NCBI RefSeq assembly: GCF_001721645.1
Contig: NZ_CP017141.1
Location: 4,588,001-4,652,000 of the forward strand
Source: Pedobacter steynii
GTDB taxonomy: Bacteria > Bacteroidota > Bacteroidia > Sphingobacteriales > Sphingobacteriaceae
Direction of reading: 5' to 3'
Length of the DNA stretch: 64,000 nt
Position numbers and translations under genes: made by a program. The notes beneath the pieces are model-generated. The model was not told the DNA's origin, did no database searches, and worked only from the letters and a program-made list of their open reading frames with translations. Shown piece by piece: positions 48,666 through 56,861 of the stretch. Numbering within the stretch: the first letter of the stretch is position 1; each line of letters starts with the position of its first letter.

Positions 48666-49554
48666 TACGATTACGGGGCGAGATTCTATGATCCGGCAAT
48701 AGGGAGGTGGAATGTTATAGATCCGAAAGCAGAAAAGGTACATGTTGTTATCCCTTATGTTTATACCGATAATAATCCCGTGAATAATATTGACCCTAAT
48801 GGTATGGAAACCTACTATGGCGGAGAAGTGAAGGAAATATTTGACCAGATTAAAAAATCCATGGCGTTTCAGCGACCATAGGATGAGTATTATGTTGACG
48901 CCTCAGGTAAAAAAATAAGGTTAGTAATAAAGGAGGCTCTACCTACGATTATTATAATTTTGCTGCTGGTACAAAAATGCGTTATCTGGAAAAAATTTAG
49001 CGGTAACAAGGTTAGGTTCGCAGTTTAAGGGCTTAGCTGATAAAGCTTCTGATTTGAACTTTTATGTACCTAGGAGGGCAAGTCGTGGTCGGGTAGATAT
49101 GAATCTGACCTTTGAGTCATTTTTATTCGGGGGCGATTCTCAAACCGGTAACGGGTGTAGTTGCTAAAGCAGTTGATTCTCTTTTTGGTAAATTGGTTGC
49201 TAGAGGAGAGGGAAATTTAGTTAACCTTAATGAGGAAACTTTCTCTCAAGCTTTGTTTAACGGAGCTGAGAATGTGGCAGGTTATTCTGTTTGGGGTACA
49301 AAAGGGCTAGTAGGTAATACATTTAATAGAAATGTTTTTTATTGGAAGCCTCAGGAGGTAAAAGTCTATCCGGTTTTAGGTCTCTAGTTATAAGCTTAGA
49401 ATCAGAGGCATTGGGGGCTGGCACAAATAAAATTTCTATTTACGGCTCATCTGTAATTAACAAAGGCTTCCTCAATCCAAATATTGCTAGGTGTTTTGGT
49501 TATTCTTTTGAGAAGTCAGGCAGTGGTGTTTTCTTGCAAAAAGTTTTAAGATAA
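48666..49554 (+). pseudogene. Rhs-core and toxin C-terminal remnant, multiply frameshifted
   Basis: The segment 48666-48881 translates as [20 protein letters not shown], then [17 protein letters not shown], the hallmark C-terminal core of Rhs/YD-repeat proteins. A stop precedes it and another ends it at 48879. Further pieces continue in shifted frames: DEYYVDASGKKIR (48882-48920), GSTYDYYNFAAGTKMRYLEK, LGSQFKGLADKASDLNFYVP, then a frame running to 49387 (VVAKAVDSLFGKLVARGEGN) and one from 49342 to 49554 (SLSGFRSLVISLESEALGAG and YGSSVINKGFLNPNIARCFG). At least four shifts are needed. The last part is a toxin domain I cannot classify. This is the tail of an Rhs toxin gene whose main body is absent. 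Confidence 0.8.
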
Positions 49555-49560
49555 TAGGTT

Positions 49561-50001
49561 ATGACAGAAATTAAAAGTAAATCATCAATATTACTGTCAA
49601 TCTTTAGACGGAAAGGGGGTGAAGGGGTATTAACTAAAATCATCAATGAGGATAATAAATTAAATTTTTCCAATCAGGTAGCATTGATAAAAGCTGATGA
49701 ACAACCATTATTATGTTTTAAAAAGGATGAATTAAATTGGTTGTTCATCACCAGTGATCGGATTATAGAATCAGAGGAAAGTATAATATTATCTATCCCT
49801 TATTGTGAACTAGTTGAGGTAAGCCTTGCTATACAAGAAGAGTTTAGAGACAGGGTAATGAATAAAGAAAATTTTACACGTCTTGTTTTGAAAGCTAGCA
49901 ATGGTCAAAGATATGTTCTAAAATTGGAAAAAGGAAAGCCTTACCAAGGGATTTATCAAATGTTACATCATGTAGTGACAAAGGGGGGAGATAATCACTG
50001 A
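49561..50001 (+). CDS. Probable immunity protein of the second toxin cassette
   Basis: The 146-residue protein has no signal peptide. WLFITSDRIIESEESIILSI, CELVEVSLAIQEEF and RLVLKASNGQRYVLKLEKGK look like a small beta-barrel of PH-like type with a terminal helix. It begins 6 bp after the decayed toxin tail, the usual position of an immunity gene, and unlike the toxin it is intact. Retained immunity next to a broken toxin fits protection against related cells. The family is not recognized. Confidence 0.6.
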   Translation: MTEIKSKSSILLSIFRRKGGEGVLTKIINEDNKLNFSNQVALIKADEQPLLCFKKDELNWLFITSDRIIESEESIILSIPYCELVEVSLAIQEEFRDRVMNKENFTRLVLKASNGQRYVLKLEKGKPYQGIYQMLHHVVTKGGDNH

Positions 50002-50229
50002 ACCTTCCAGTTAAGCGATCAGGAGCTTGAAGACATGGTATCGCATTTTGCGATACCATCAAACAGGCGCTAAAAGATGTTTTAACCTTATGTCTTCACT
50101 GAACATGGTGTATTAATGCGCTCCAATGTACTGAAAAGTGAAAGAGCAATACAGATGAATATCTGTTCTATAGAAATCTTTGTAACCCCCCAAAAACTAC
50201 TTTATCGTAAAATACGGCTTGATCTTTAA
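50002..50229 (+). pseudogene. ORF6N-domain gene remnant
   Basis: Directly after the immunity stop codon the sequence reads FQLSDQELEDMVSHFAIPSN, then shifts frame to PYVFTEHGVLMRSNVLKSER and AIQMNICSIEIFV. This is the core of the ORF6N DNA-binding domain found in phage and mobile-element genes. Both ends are lost and at least one shift and one stop are present. A perfect 11-bp inverted repeat (ATGGTATCGCA, 50035-50059) lies within it. It supports past insertion of foreign DNA here. Confidence 0.75.
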
Positions 50230-50272
50230 TAAAATCTATCTATTATATAGGTTAAATATTTTGTGTTTTCTG

Positions 50273-50287
50273 ATAACTTTTTGTTAT
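50273..50287. promoter_or_regulatory. LysR-type dyad upstream of the TsdA-like gene
   Basis: ATAAC-TTTTT-GTTAT is a perfect 5-bp inverted repeat of the T-N11-A type bound by LysR regulators. It lies 96 bp before the cytochrome start, with another GATAAC half-site at 50292-50297. The cluster encodes a LysR protein at its end, the likely binder. Confidence 0.5.
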
Positions 50288-50382
50288 AGGCGATAACATT
50301 ATTGAATTTCTTCTTCATTCCGGTTTCATCCATTTTTGTCAGGCAGTAAAAGCTATTAGCTGCTGTGATAACCCTAAAAATA

Positions 50383-51408
50383 ATGGAAGATATTTTAAAA
50401 CAGCTTCGTCGTGGACTGATTATAGTCATCTTACTTATCGTTGTAATGTTAGGCTTGATGGTCGCTATGGTGGTCGCTAATATACTCCCAGAATCTTCTC
50501 TATCGGCTAAAGTGGAAGGTATAGATTCTGCATCATCGTCCAAAGAAACTAAAAAAAATGCGATGTGGAAAGCTCCGGAAATTAGTTCCCTAACAGATAA
50601 GGATGAAAAGAAATTGGTGGAATATGGCAGGGACCTGATCGCCAATACCTCCAGGTATTTAGGACCAAATGGTACGGTTGGAAAACTGACTAATGGTATG
50701 AATTGTCAGAATTGCCATATGGATGCTGGCACTAAACCATTTGGAAATAATTATTCAGCTGTTTATTCGACCTATCCAAAGTTCAGGGCAAGATCAGGAA
50801 CTAAGGAAACGATCGTGAAGCGGATTTCAGATTGCTTTGAAAGAAGCCTTAATGGCAGCAGACCCGGAAATGAGGAAATGAACGCAATGGTTGCATACAT
50901 CAGGTTTTTGGGTACAGGCGTAAAAAAAGACAGCATTCCACAGGGGGCAGGACTGGAAAAGCTTGCGTATCTTGACCGGGCCGCTGATCCGGTAAGGGGA
51001 GCATTGATTTATCAGTCAAAATGCGCCTCTTGTCATGGTGCTAAGGGAGAGGGGATATTAACGGAAGATAAAAATTCCTTTGTGTATCCTCCTTTATGGG
51101 GACCGCAAAGTTATAATGATGCCGCAGGCTTGTATAGAATTTCCAATTTCGCAGGATACGTTAAAAATAATATGCCTTTTGGAGCATCTTACGAAAATCA
51201 GTTATTGACAGATGAGGAATCCTGGGACATCGCTGCCTTCGTAAATTCGCAACCCAGACCTCATAAGGATCAGGCGGGCGACTGGAAAGACATTTCGAAA
51301 AAACCGGTTGATTATCCCTATGGGCCCTATAGTGATGGATTTACAGAGCGCCAACACAAATACGGACCATTCAAGCCAATTGTACAACTTATCAAACACT
51401 CAAAATAA
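50383..51408 (+). CDS. tsdA: Di-heme c-type cytochrome, thiosulfate dehydrogenase (TsdA)-like
   Basis: From the ATG at 50383 (preferred over the GTG 18 bp upstream) the product is 341 residues. It has a membrane anchor (about 12-34) and heme sites CQNCH (108-112) and CASCH (214-218). RISDCFERSLNG places a cysteine at 151, the position where TsdA enzymes use cysteine as an unusual axial ligand of the active-site heme. TsdA oxidizes two thiosulfates to tetrathionate, or does the reverse, in the periplasm. The next genes encode a DsrE-like protein, a solute-binding protein and a LysR regulator, which fits sulfur chemistry. The enzyme's direction cannot be read from sequence. Confidence 0.8.
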   Translation: MEDILKQLRRGLIIVILLIVVMLGLMVAMVVANILPESSLSAKVEGIDSASSSKETKKNAMWKAPEISSLTDKDEKKLVEYGRDLIANTSRYLGPNGTVGKLTNGMNCQNCHMDAGTKPFGNNYSAVYSTYPKFRARSGTKETIVKRISDCFERSLNGSRPGNEEMNAMVAYIRFLGTGVKKDSIPQGAGLEKLAYLDRAADPVRGALIYQSKCASCHGAKGEGILTEDKNSFVYPPLWGPQSYNDAAGLYRISNFAGYVKNNMPFGASYENQLLTDEESWDIAAFVNSQPRPHKDQAGDWKDISKKPVDYPYGPYSDGFTERQHKYGPFKPIVQLIKHSK

Positions 51409-51420
51409 ACTAAAGATCAT

Positions 51421-51882
51421 ATGAAAAAGTTCAGATTACTGGCAGTTACAGCTGTTTTGCTGTTCAGCTTAAATGTGGTAGCTCAGGAAAAGCAAGAGGT
51501 ATCGAAACCCTTCCGCGGAGCCATTGCAGTAAAGAAAATCTATAAGGTGGTATATCAGTTGAATACAGAAGATGACAAGAAGATTGCTGCTACATTAAAG
51601 AATATAAACAATGCTTTACAAGACCCAAGGCTGGCAGGAAAGCTTAAGGTGGAATTGGTTGTTCATGGCGGAGGTGTGGTTGCATTTAAAAAAGGTTCAG
51701 CCTATGAACAGCAGCTGCTGGAACTCCAGAAAAAAGGTGTGCTACTTGCGCAGTGTGAGAATACGCTCAAAGAACGAAACATTGAAAAAGATGAACTTTA
51801 TAGCTTTATTTCCTTTGTGCCTAGCGGTAACGGAGAACTGATCATCCGCCAAAGTGAGGGTTGGGCAATTCTTCATCCTTAA
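51421..51882 (+). CDS. Exported DsrE-family protein
   Basis: The 153-residue product has a signal peptide (cleavage near NVVAQE, residue 22). The body, with KIYKVVYQLNTEDDKKIAAT, KVELVVHGGGVVAFKKG and QKKGVLLAQCENTLKERN, matches the DsrE/DsrF-like fold, including a cysteine (about 119) at the usual reactive site. Cytoplasmic relatives carry sulfur atoms between enzymes; this one would act in the periplasm beside the TsdA-like cytochrome 12 bp upstream. Confidence 0.85.
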   Translation: MKKFRLLAVTAVLLFSLNVVAQEKQEVSKPFRGAIAVKKIYKVVYQLNTEDDKKIAATLKNINNALQDPRLAGKLKVELVVHGGGVVAFKKGSAYEQQLLELQKKGVLLAQCENTLKERNIEKDELYSFISFVPSGNGELIIRQSEGWAILHP

Positions 51883-51904
51883 TTTTAATCTTATCTGAAA
51901 TAAC

Positions 51905-52825
51905 ATGAAACTGATTTATGCTGCTTTACTGGCAACCACGACAACGTTGCTGACCTTCAATACGCATGCCCAGGAATATAAATTCGACCCCCCATGGAAT
52001 AAGCCTTTCAATGATGGACTGAATTTTACGATCAAAGGAATTGACAATGTACCCGATCTTTATGGAGATATCACTGACCCGCAATTGGTCATTTTTTTTG
52101 CGGGGAACCAATTTATGGTGATCGATGATTTGCTTAAGGGCTTCAAAGAAACCTACCCTCAATATACCCGTATCTTTGCCGAAACACTTCCTCCGGGGAT
52201 CCTGGCGAAGCAAATACAGAGCGGTTCAATAACTATTGGTAATATGAGAATCTCACATCTACCAGATGTATATACAGCCGGCAAGTCAAGGATTGTGGAG
52301 TTTTCAGATTGGTTTTCCAGAACTGAAGTCTATGCTAAAAATAAGCTTGCAATCATGGTTCAAAAAGGAAACCCTGCCAGAATTGAGCGCTTACAGGATC
52401 TGGGTAGGGCTGATGTTAAAATTGCAATGCCAAATCCTGAATGGGAAGGAATTGGAAAAAGAATAGAGGAAGCCTATGTTAAAGCAGGAGGAGTAGCATT
52501 AAAAAAGAAGATTATGATGGATAAGGTGCAGGATAAATCTACTTATCTTACGCAAATACACCACCGGCAAACCCCGATGCGCATTCTTTATGGAGAATCG
52601 CAGGCCGGGCCGGTCTGGTACTCTGAAGCCTATTATCAGAAGATGATTAATCACCCTATAGAAATTATTGAAATCCCCGATAAAGAAAATATTCAGGCGA
52701 CCTATATGGCAGGGCAGTTAAAAAAAGCGCCACATAAACAGGCGGCGAAAGATTTTATGGACTTTATAATCAGTAAAAAAGGTAAGGAAATTTATCGTAA
52801 ATATGGTTTTACCACAAACGACTAA
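51905..52825 (+). CDS. Periplasmic solute-binding protein (ModA/PstS-like fold)
   Basis: The 306-residue protein has a signal peptide (cleavage near NTHAQE, residue 23). It has the type-2 periplasmic-binding plan, with VIFFAGNQFMVIDDLLKGFK, LPPGILAKQIQSGSITIGNM, LAIMVQKGNPARIERLQDLG and KQAAKDFMDFIISKKGKEIY, the last typical of anion- and molybdate-type binders. There is no permease or ATPase gene nearby. So it may sense or buffer an anion or feed a transporter encoded elsewhere. It starts 22 bp after the DsrE-like gene. Confidence 0.78.
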   Translation: MKLIYAALLATTTTLLTFNTHAQEYKFDPPWNKPFNDGLNFTIKGIDNVPDLYGDITDPQLVIFFAGNQFMVIDDLLKGFKETYPQYTRIFAETLPPGILAKQIQSGSITIGNMRISHLPDVYTAGKSRIVEFSDWFSRTEVYAKNKLAIMVQKGNPARIERLQDLGRADVKIAMPNPEWEGIGKRIEEAYVKAGGVALKKKIMMDKVQDKSTYLTQIHHRQTPMRILYGESQAGPVWYSEAYYQKMINHPIEIIEIPDKENIQATYMAGQLKKAPHKQAAKDFMDFIISKKGKEIYRKYGFTTND

Positions 52826-52904
52826 CTGTTAGAATCATTAGGCGAATTCTTAAGAAAAAGATACTTTTAAAGCATGAAAATGGAGAGGTTAGCAAAGGGA
52901 ATTT

Positions 52905-53804
52905 ATGTTTGATTTTAGACTCAAGGTTTTTTATATCGTAGCAAAGCGACTTAACTTTACCAGGGCAGCAGAAGAGTTGTTTATTACTCAGCCGGCAGTA
53001 AGCCGGCATATACACGAAATTGAGGTATTCTACAAAACTAAACTCTTTGAGCGCAATGGGACAAAAATTAAGTTAACGCAAGCGGGGATTTTGCTTTTGA
53101 AACATTCGGAAGAACTGCTTAATCTACACCGTAATATAGAGTCTGATCTCGCGGCACTTTCAAAGAATATTAAGGGATCGCTTAAGATCGGGGCGAGCAC
53201 AACGATTGCAAATTATTTTTTACCAAAATATCTTGCATCGTTCAAACTGAAGTTTCCTGAAGTGAAAATTGCACTTATCTCAAATAATACGGAAACGATT
53301 GAGAATTTGTTGTTAGGGAATAAAATAGATATTGGTTTAGTGGAGGGACAAACCAAACGTCAGTACATTAATTATAGATCGTTTGCCAGGGATGAAATTG
53401 TTCTATGTACAAGTAATGTCAATGCGGTCTCGAAAAAAACAACCATATCTACAGCTGAACTGCAAAAATTACCTATGGTGCTCAGAGAACCTGGTTCAGG
53501 CTCTTTGGAAGTCATCACCTCAGCACTAAAAAATGTAGATGTAAATCTATCAGATTTAAATATCGATATGGAATTGGAAAACACAGAGAGTATAAAATCT
53601 TATCTTCTGAATTCGCAATCATTTGCATTTCTTTCTATCCACTCGATGCTAAAGGAGCTTAAAAGCGGTGAATTAAAGGTTATTGATGTAAAAGGCCTTG
53701 ATATTAAAAGATGCTTCTACTTCATTACGCAAAAGGGCGATGAACATTATTTGAAGGAAACTTTTGTTAAACATCTGTTATCCGATAGTTTCAAGCTTCA
53801 ATAG
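52905..53804 (+). CDS. LysR-family transcriptional regulator (CysL-like)
   Basis: The 299-residue regulator has a winged HTH at residues 1-62 (KVFYIVAKRLNFTRAAEELF, ITQPAVSRHIHEIEVFYKTK) and a sensor domain with KGSLKIGASTTIANYFLPKY and MVLREPGSGSLEVITSALKN. The sensor part resembles CysL/CysB-type sulfur regulators. It lies 79 bp after the solute-binding gene in the same direction, and a LysR-type dyad precedes the cytochrome gene, so it probably controls this cluster. A hairpin follows it. Confidence 0.9.
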   Translation: MFDFRLKVFYIVAKRLNFTRAAEELFITQPAVSRHIHEIEVFYKTKLFERNGTKIKLTQAGILLLKHSEELLNLHRNIESDLAALSKNIKGSLKIGASTTIANYFLPKYLASFKLKFPEVKIALISNNTETIENLLLGNKIDIGLVEGQTKRQYINYRSFARDEIVLCTSNVNAVSKKTTISTAELQKLPMVLREPGSGSLEVITSALKNVDVNLSDLNIDMELENTESIKSYLLNSQSFAFLSIHSMLKELKSGELKVIDVKGLDIKRCFYFITQKGDEHYLKETFVKHLLSDSFKLQ

Positions 53805-53827
53805 GACATTATTTCTCACCATTAAGG

Positions 53828-53868
53828 GTATATACCTTATACAGGAAACTTCCTGATAAAGTATATAC
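53828..53868. terminator. Long imperfect hairpin between convergent LysR and YtxH genes
   Basis: GTATATAC...TTAT...CAGGAA pairs with TTCCTG...ATAA...GTATATAC around an AC centre, about 18 of 20 positions. There is no T run, so intrinsic termination is uncertain, but the position between two convergent gene ends suits a shared 3'-end structure. Confidence 0.5.
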
Positions 53869-53920
53869 TCTGGGGATCAATAGAAATACCCAATTCCGGT
53901 TTTACGCTATATGTTTTCGA

Positions 53921-54319
53921 CTAGCCGTTTGTTACCTTATCTGCAGCCGATTTAACCTCTTCTGAGATATCTTTTGCTTTAGATTTAGCCTCATCAACCA
54001 GCTCATCTTTAAGATCAGTTGCTTCTTTTGCTTTGGACTTTACTTTATCAACTACTTCGTCTTTTAGGTCAGTCAGTTCTTCCTCCTCGGTATGAAACTT
54101 GTTCTTTACAGCCCGGATTTTGTCTTTAGCAGTATCGGAAAGACCTTTAGCTTTATCTGAAATCCGTGTCCTGATGTCTGTGCCTCGTTCGGGGGCAAAC
54201 AAAACTCCAATTACTGCACCAACTGCAAGTCCGGCTAAAAGAGCTACCACGGGTAGGGTAGAATCTGATTTCTGAGAGGTTAAAGAAGAGAGTACTTTTC
54301 GATAATTATTGTATTTCAT
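53921..54319 (-). CDS. YtxH-domain membrane-anchored protein
   Basis: From the ATG at 54319 the product is 132 residues (a TTG 72 bp upstream would add an unlikely leader). One membrane helix with VVALLAGLAVGAVIGVLFAP is followed by ERGTDIRTRI, the YtxH pattern. The C-terminal half is a charged helical region with two near-repeats, DLKDEVVDKVKSKAKEATDL and DLKDELVDEAKSKAKDISEE, probably an amphipathic or coiled-coil rod. Such proteins are often stress-induced; function is unknown. It stands alone. Confidence 0.85.
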   Translation of the reverse strand: MKYNNYRKVLSSLTSQKSDSTLPVVALLAGLAVGAVIGVLFAPERGTDIRTRISDKAKGLSDTAKDKIRAVKNKFHTEEEELTDLKDEVVDKVKSKAKEATDLKDELVDEAKSKAKDISEEVKSAADKVTNG

Positions 54320-54448
54320 AAGATAAGGTTTTTGTAGGCGATAGCCAATGTGGTGATAGCCTGTATGATATAGCAACACCTGACTTTTCAAAGTGTTTGA
54401 AAAAAAATGAATTAGCAGAAAGCATGATACTTTTCTTCTTGTGGCAAT

Positions 54449-54482
54449 CTATTTGTAATTAATCTAAATTAATCTATATTTG
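54449..54482 (+). promoter_or_regulatory. Promoter/operator of the second receptor-PepSY operon; shared element, copy 2
   Basis: CTATTTGTAATTAATCT (54449-54465) is identical to 18737-18753. TTTG at 54452-54455 and TATATTTG at 54475-54482 match the -33 and -7 (TAnnTTTG) boxes of Bacteroidota promoters with a 19-bp gap, so the shared block overlaps the promoter. A repressor bound there would block it. Confidence 0.6.
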
Positions 54483-54501
54483 CCGCTCAAAACCTCCATA
54501 C

Positions 54502-56853
54502 ATGAAGCTTAGACCCTTATTTTTATTTGTCGCACTTTTTGCGTGCTTTTTGCCCTGGAATTTATTTGCTCAAACAGGCAAAGGAACAATTTCAGGTATA
54601 GTTACCGATTCATTAAATCAAAATATTCCTTTTTCTAATATCAGCATCAAAAAGCTGAACCTGAAAACAAGCTCAGATAAGAGCGGTAAGTTTACATTTA
54701 CCGGAGTTTCAGCAGGAAAGCATATCCTTAGCATTTCTATCACCGGATATGAGAAACAACAAAAAGAAGTATCTGTTTCAGCGGAGGGAACTACGGAAGT
54801 GGCGGTGGTTTTAAAAGAACAACAGGCAGATCTTTCAGAAGTGATCGTTTCTGCCAGCAGAAGGGCAGAATCTTTATCCCAAACCCCTTCTTCCGTAACT
54901 ATCCTTACAGCAAAAGATATCAATACCCAATCTATTATCAGTCCTAACCTGGCTAATATTCTATCTTATAGTGTTCCTGGACTTGGAATGGCGACCAATC
55001 AGACCGGAAACTCCGGACAAACCCTGCGCGGCAGAAGTGTCCTGGTTTTGATTGATGGAATTCCGCAATCTACTCCACTGAGAGCAGGAGGAAGGGATAT
55101 CCGAAGTATCGACCCTTCTGTTATTGAACGTGTAGAGGTGATTAAAGGTGCAACAGCCATTTACGGAAATGGGGCAGAGGGTGGATTGATCAACTACATT
55201 ACAAAAAAAGGGAATTCAGGAAAGGAATTCGGCGGTTACTCGCAGATCGGCCTGACAGGAAATACAAAAGGTGATAGTACCATTGGCTACCGTGCGACAC
55301 AACAGTTTTATGGTAAATTGAAAAAGTTCGACTATATCGTTAGCGGAATGTATGAAAAAACGGGTGTGTACCGTGACGCTAAAGGATTGGTGATCTCTCC
55401 GGAATACGGTCTTGGTGAAACCAAATCCTACAATGGTTATGCGAAATTAGGCTATGATATTTCTGAAACACAACGCCTGGACCTGATGTATAATTATTTT
55501 AGCTCCAGACAGGATTCCCGTTATGTGACTAAAGCAGGTGTTTACGGAGTTTCGCCAGCTATTGGTGTCAAAGGCGACAGACCTGGTGTGGACGAAGGAA
55601 CACGTTTTAATCACAATGCGAATCTTCAATATACCAATAAAAAAATAGCAGGAAATACAGACCTTACTGCCAATGTATACTATCAGGATTTTTATACCAT
55701 ATATTCCAACAGTACTTCTTTTTTAGGCGGCGGACAGTCAGCGCTTTTATCTACTAAAAAAGGAGCACGTTTAAACTTAAACACACCTTTCTCACTTTCA
55801 GAGCAGGTATTGATGCAGGTGAATTATGGTTTGGATGTACTGAATGATAAAACCGCGCAGAATCTGGTAGATGGCAGGGCATGGGTGCCAAAGATGAACA
55901 TGCTGAATCTTGCCCCTTATGTTCAGGCCAGCGCCAATATCATGACTGACCTGACGATTAAAGCCGGACTAAGATCGGAAAATATGGACATCAAGGTCAA
56001 TGACTTTACCACCCTTGCCGGTCCAAACGGAACCGGAAATGTGGATGTTAAAGGAGGGACCTTAAATTATAACGCTTTTGTATTCAATGCCGGAGCCAGG
56101 TATTCTGCCTGGAAGGTATTTAACCCTTTTATAAGCTATGCACAGTCATTTTCTGTTTTTGAAGTAGGACGGGTACTTAGGGTAGCAACGAGTAATACAT
56201 TGGCTCAGTTGGAAACAAAACCAATCATCGTGAATAATTATGAAGCTGGTTTCAGCAGTGCACTGGGAAAACTGAACCTGAGTGCTGCCTATTATTTGAG
56301 CACTTCGAAATTAGGTGCGAACCTGCTTGAAGTAGATGGAAGATACATCTCCCAAAGAATTCCGGAAAGAGTTTATGGATTTGAAGTTCAGGCGGATTAC
56401 CCGGTATTGGATGAGTTGTTGATCGGTGGTAATTATGCTAAAGTAGAAGGTAAAGGTGATGTAGATGACGATGGTAAATTTGACGGGCCAACAGATGTTT
56501 ACCTGAATACGACCAGAATCCCGCCTTCCAAAACCACGGCTTATATCCGTTATTCCGGCCTGAAAAACCTAAGTGTAGACCTGAACTGGGTGCATGTGGG
56601 AAGCAGAGACCGCTTTAAACGCAATGAAAAAACAGGTAAATATTTAATTGGGGAAGGCCCGGTTAAAGCTTACGATTTATTTAATTTCGCAGCCGCATAC
56701 AAAGTAAATGAGGCCATGAGATTGAATCTGGGAATTGAAAACTTATTGAATAAAAGCTATTACCCAAGTATATCTCAGTTCTATGGAAGTGATATCAACT
56801 ATGTGAGAGGTAACGGAAGAAGGTTTAATCTTGCTGTGGGATACGCTTTCTAA
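54502..56853 (+). CDS. TonB-dependent receptor, siderophore/ferric type
   Basis: The 783-residue receptor has a signal peptide (cleavage near LFAQTG, residue 24), a carboxypeptidase-regulatory-like domain (about 28-112), a TonB-box region with LSEVIVSASRRAESLSQTPS, and a plug with SGQTLRGRSVLVLIDGIPQS and VIERVEVIKGATAIYGNGAE, then a barrel ending RRFNLAVGYAF. The layout resembles FecA/BtuB-type receptors. The PepSY gene 8 bp downstream and the promoter element shared with the first receptor-PepSY operon point to iron uptake. Confidence 0.92.
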   Translation: MKLRPLFLFVALFACFLPWNLFAQTGKGTISGIVTDSLNQNIPFSNISIKKLNLKTSSDKSGKFTFTGVSAGKHILSISITGYEKQQKEVSVSAEGTTEVAVVLKEQQADLSEVIVSASRRAESLSQTPSSVTILTAKDINTQSIISPNLANILSYSVPGLGMATNQTGNSGQTLRGRSVLVLIDGIPQSTPLRAGGRDIRSIDPSVIERVEVIKGATAIYGNGAEGGLINYITKKGNSGKEFGGYSQIGLTGNTKGDSTIGYRATQQFYGKLKKFDYIVSGMYEKTGVYRDAKGLVISPEYGLGETKSYNGYAKLGYDISETQRLDLMYNYFSSRQDSRYVTKAGVYGVSPAIGVKGDRPGVDEGTRFNHNANLQYTNKKIAGNTDLTANVYYQDFYTIYSNSTSFLGGGQSALLSTKKGARLNLNTPFSLSEQVLMQVNYGLDVLNDKTAQNLVDGRAWVPKMNMLNLAPYVQASANIMTDLTIKAGLRSENMDIKVNDFTTLAGPNGTGNVDVKGGTLNYNAFVFNAGARYSAWKVFNPFISYAQSFSVFEVGRVLRVATSNTLAQLETKPIIVNNYEAGFSSALGKLNLSAAYYLSTSKLGANLLEVDGRYISQRIPERVYGFEVQADYPVLDELLIGGNYAKVEGKGDVDDDGKFDGPTDVYLNTTRIPPSKTTAYIRYSGLKNLSVDLNWVHVGSRDRFKRNEKTGKYLIGEGPVKAYDLFNFAAAYKVNEAMRLNLGIENLLNKSYYPSISQFYGSDINYVRGNGRRFNLAVGYAF

Positions 56854-56861
56854 CCCAACAT

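Noticed and set aside
49112-49387. Stand-alone 91-residue gene
   Set aside because: It would need a TTG start, and its upstream and downstream continuations in other frames show it is one piece of a frameshifted toxin tail.
50035-50059. Perfect inverted repeat considered as a terminator for the immunity gene
   Set aside because: It has no T run and sits inside a recognizable ORF6N coding remnant.
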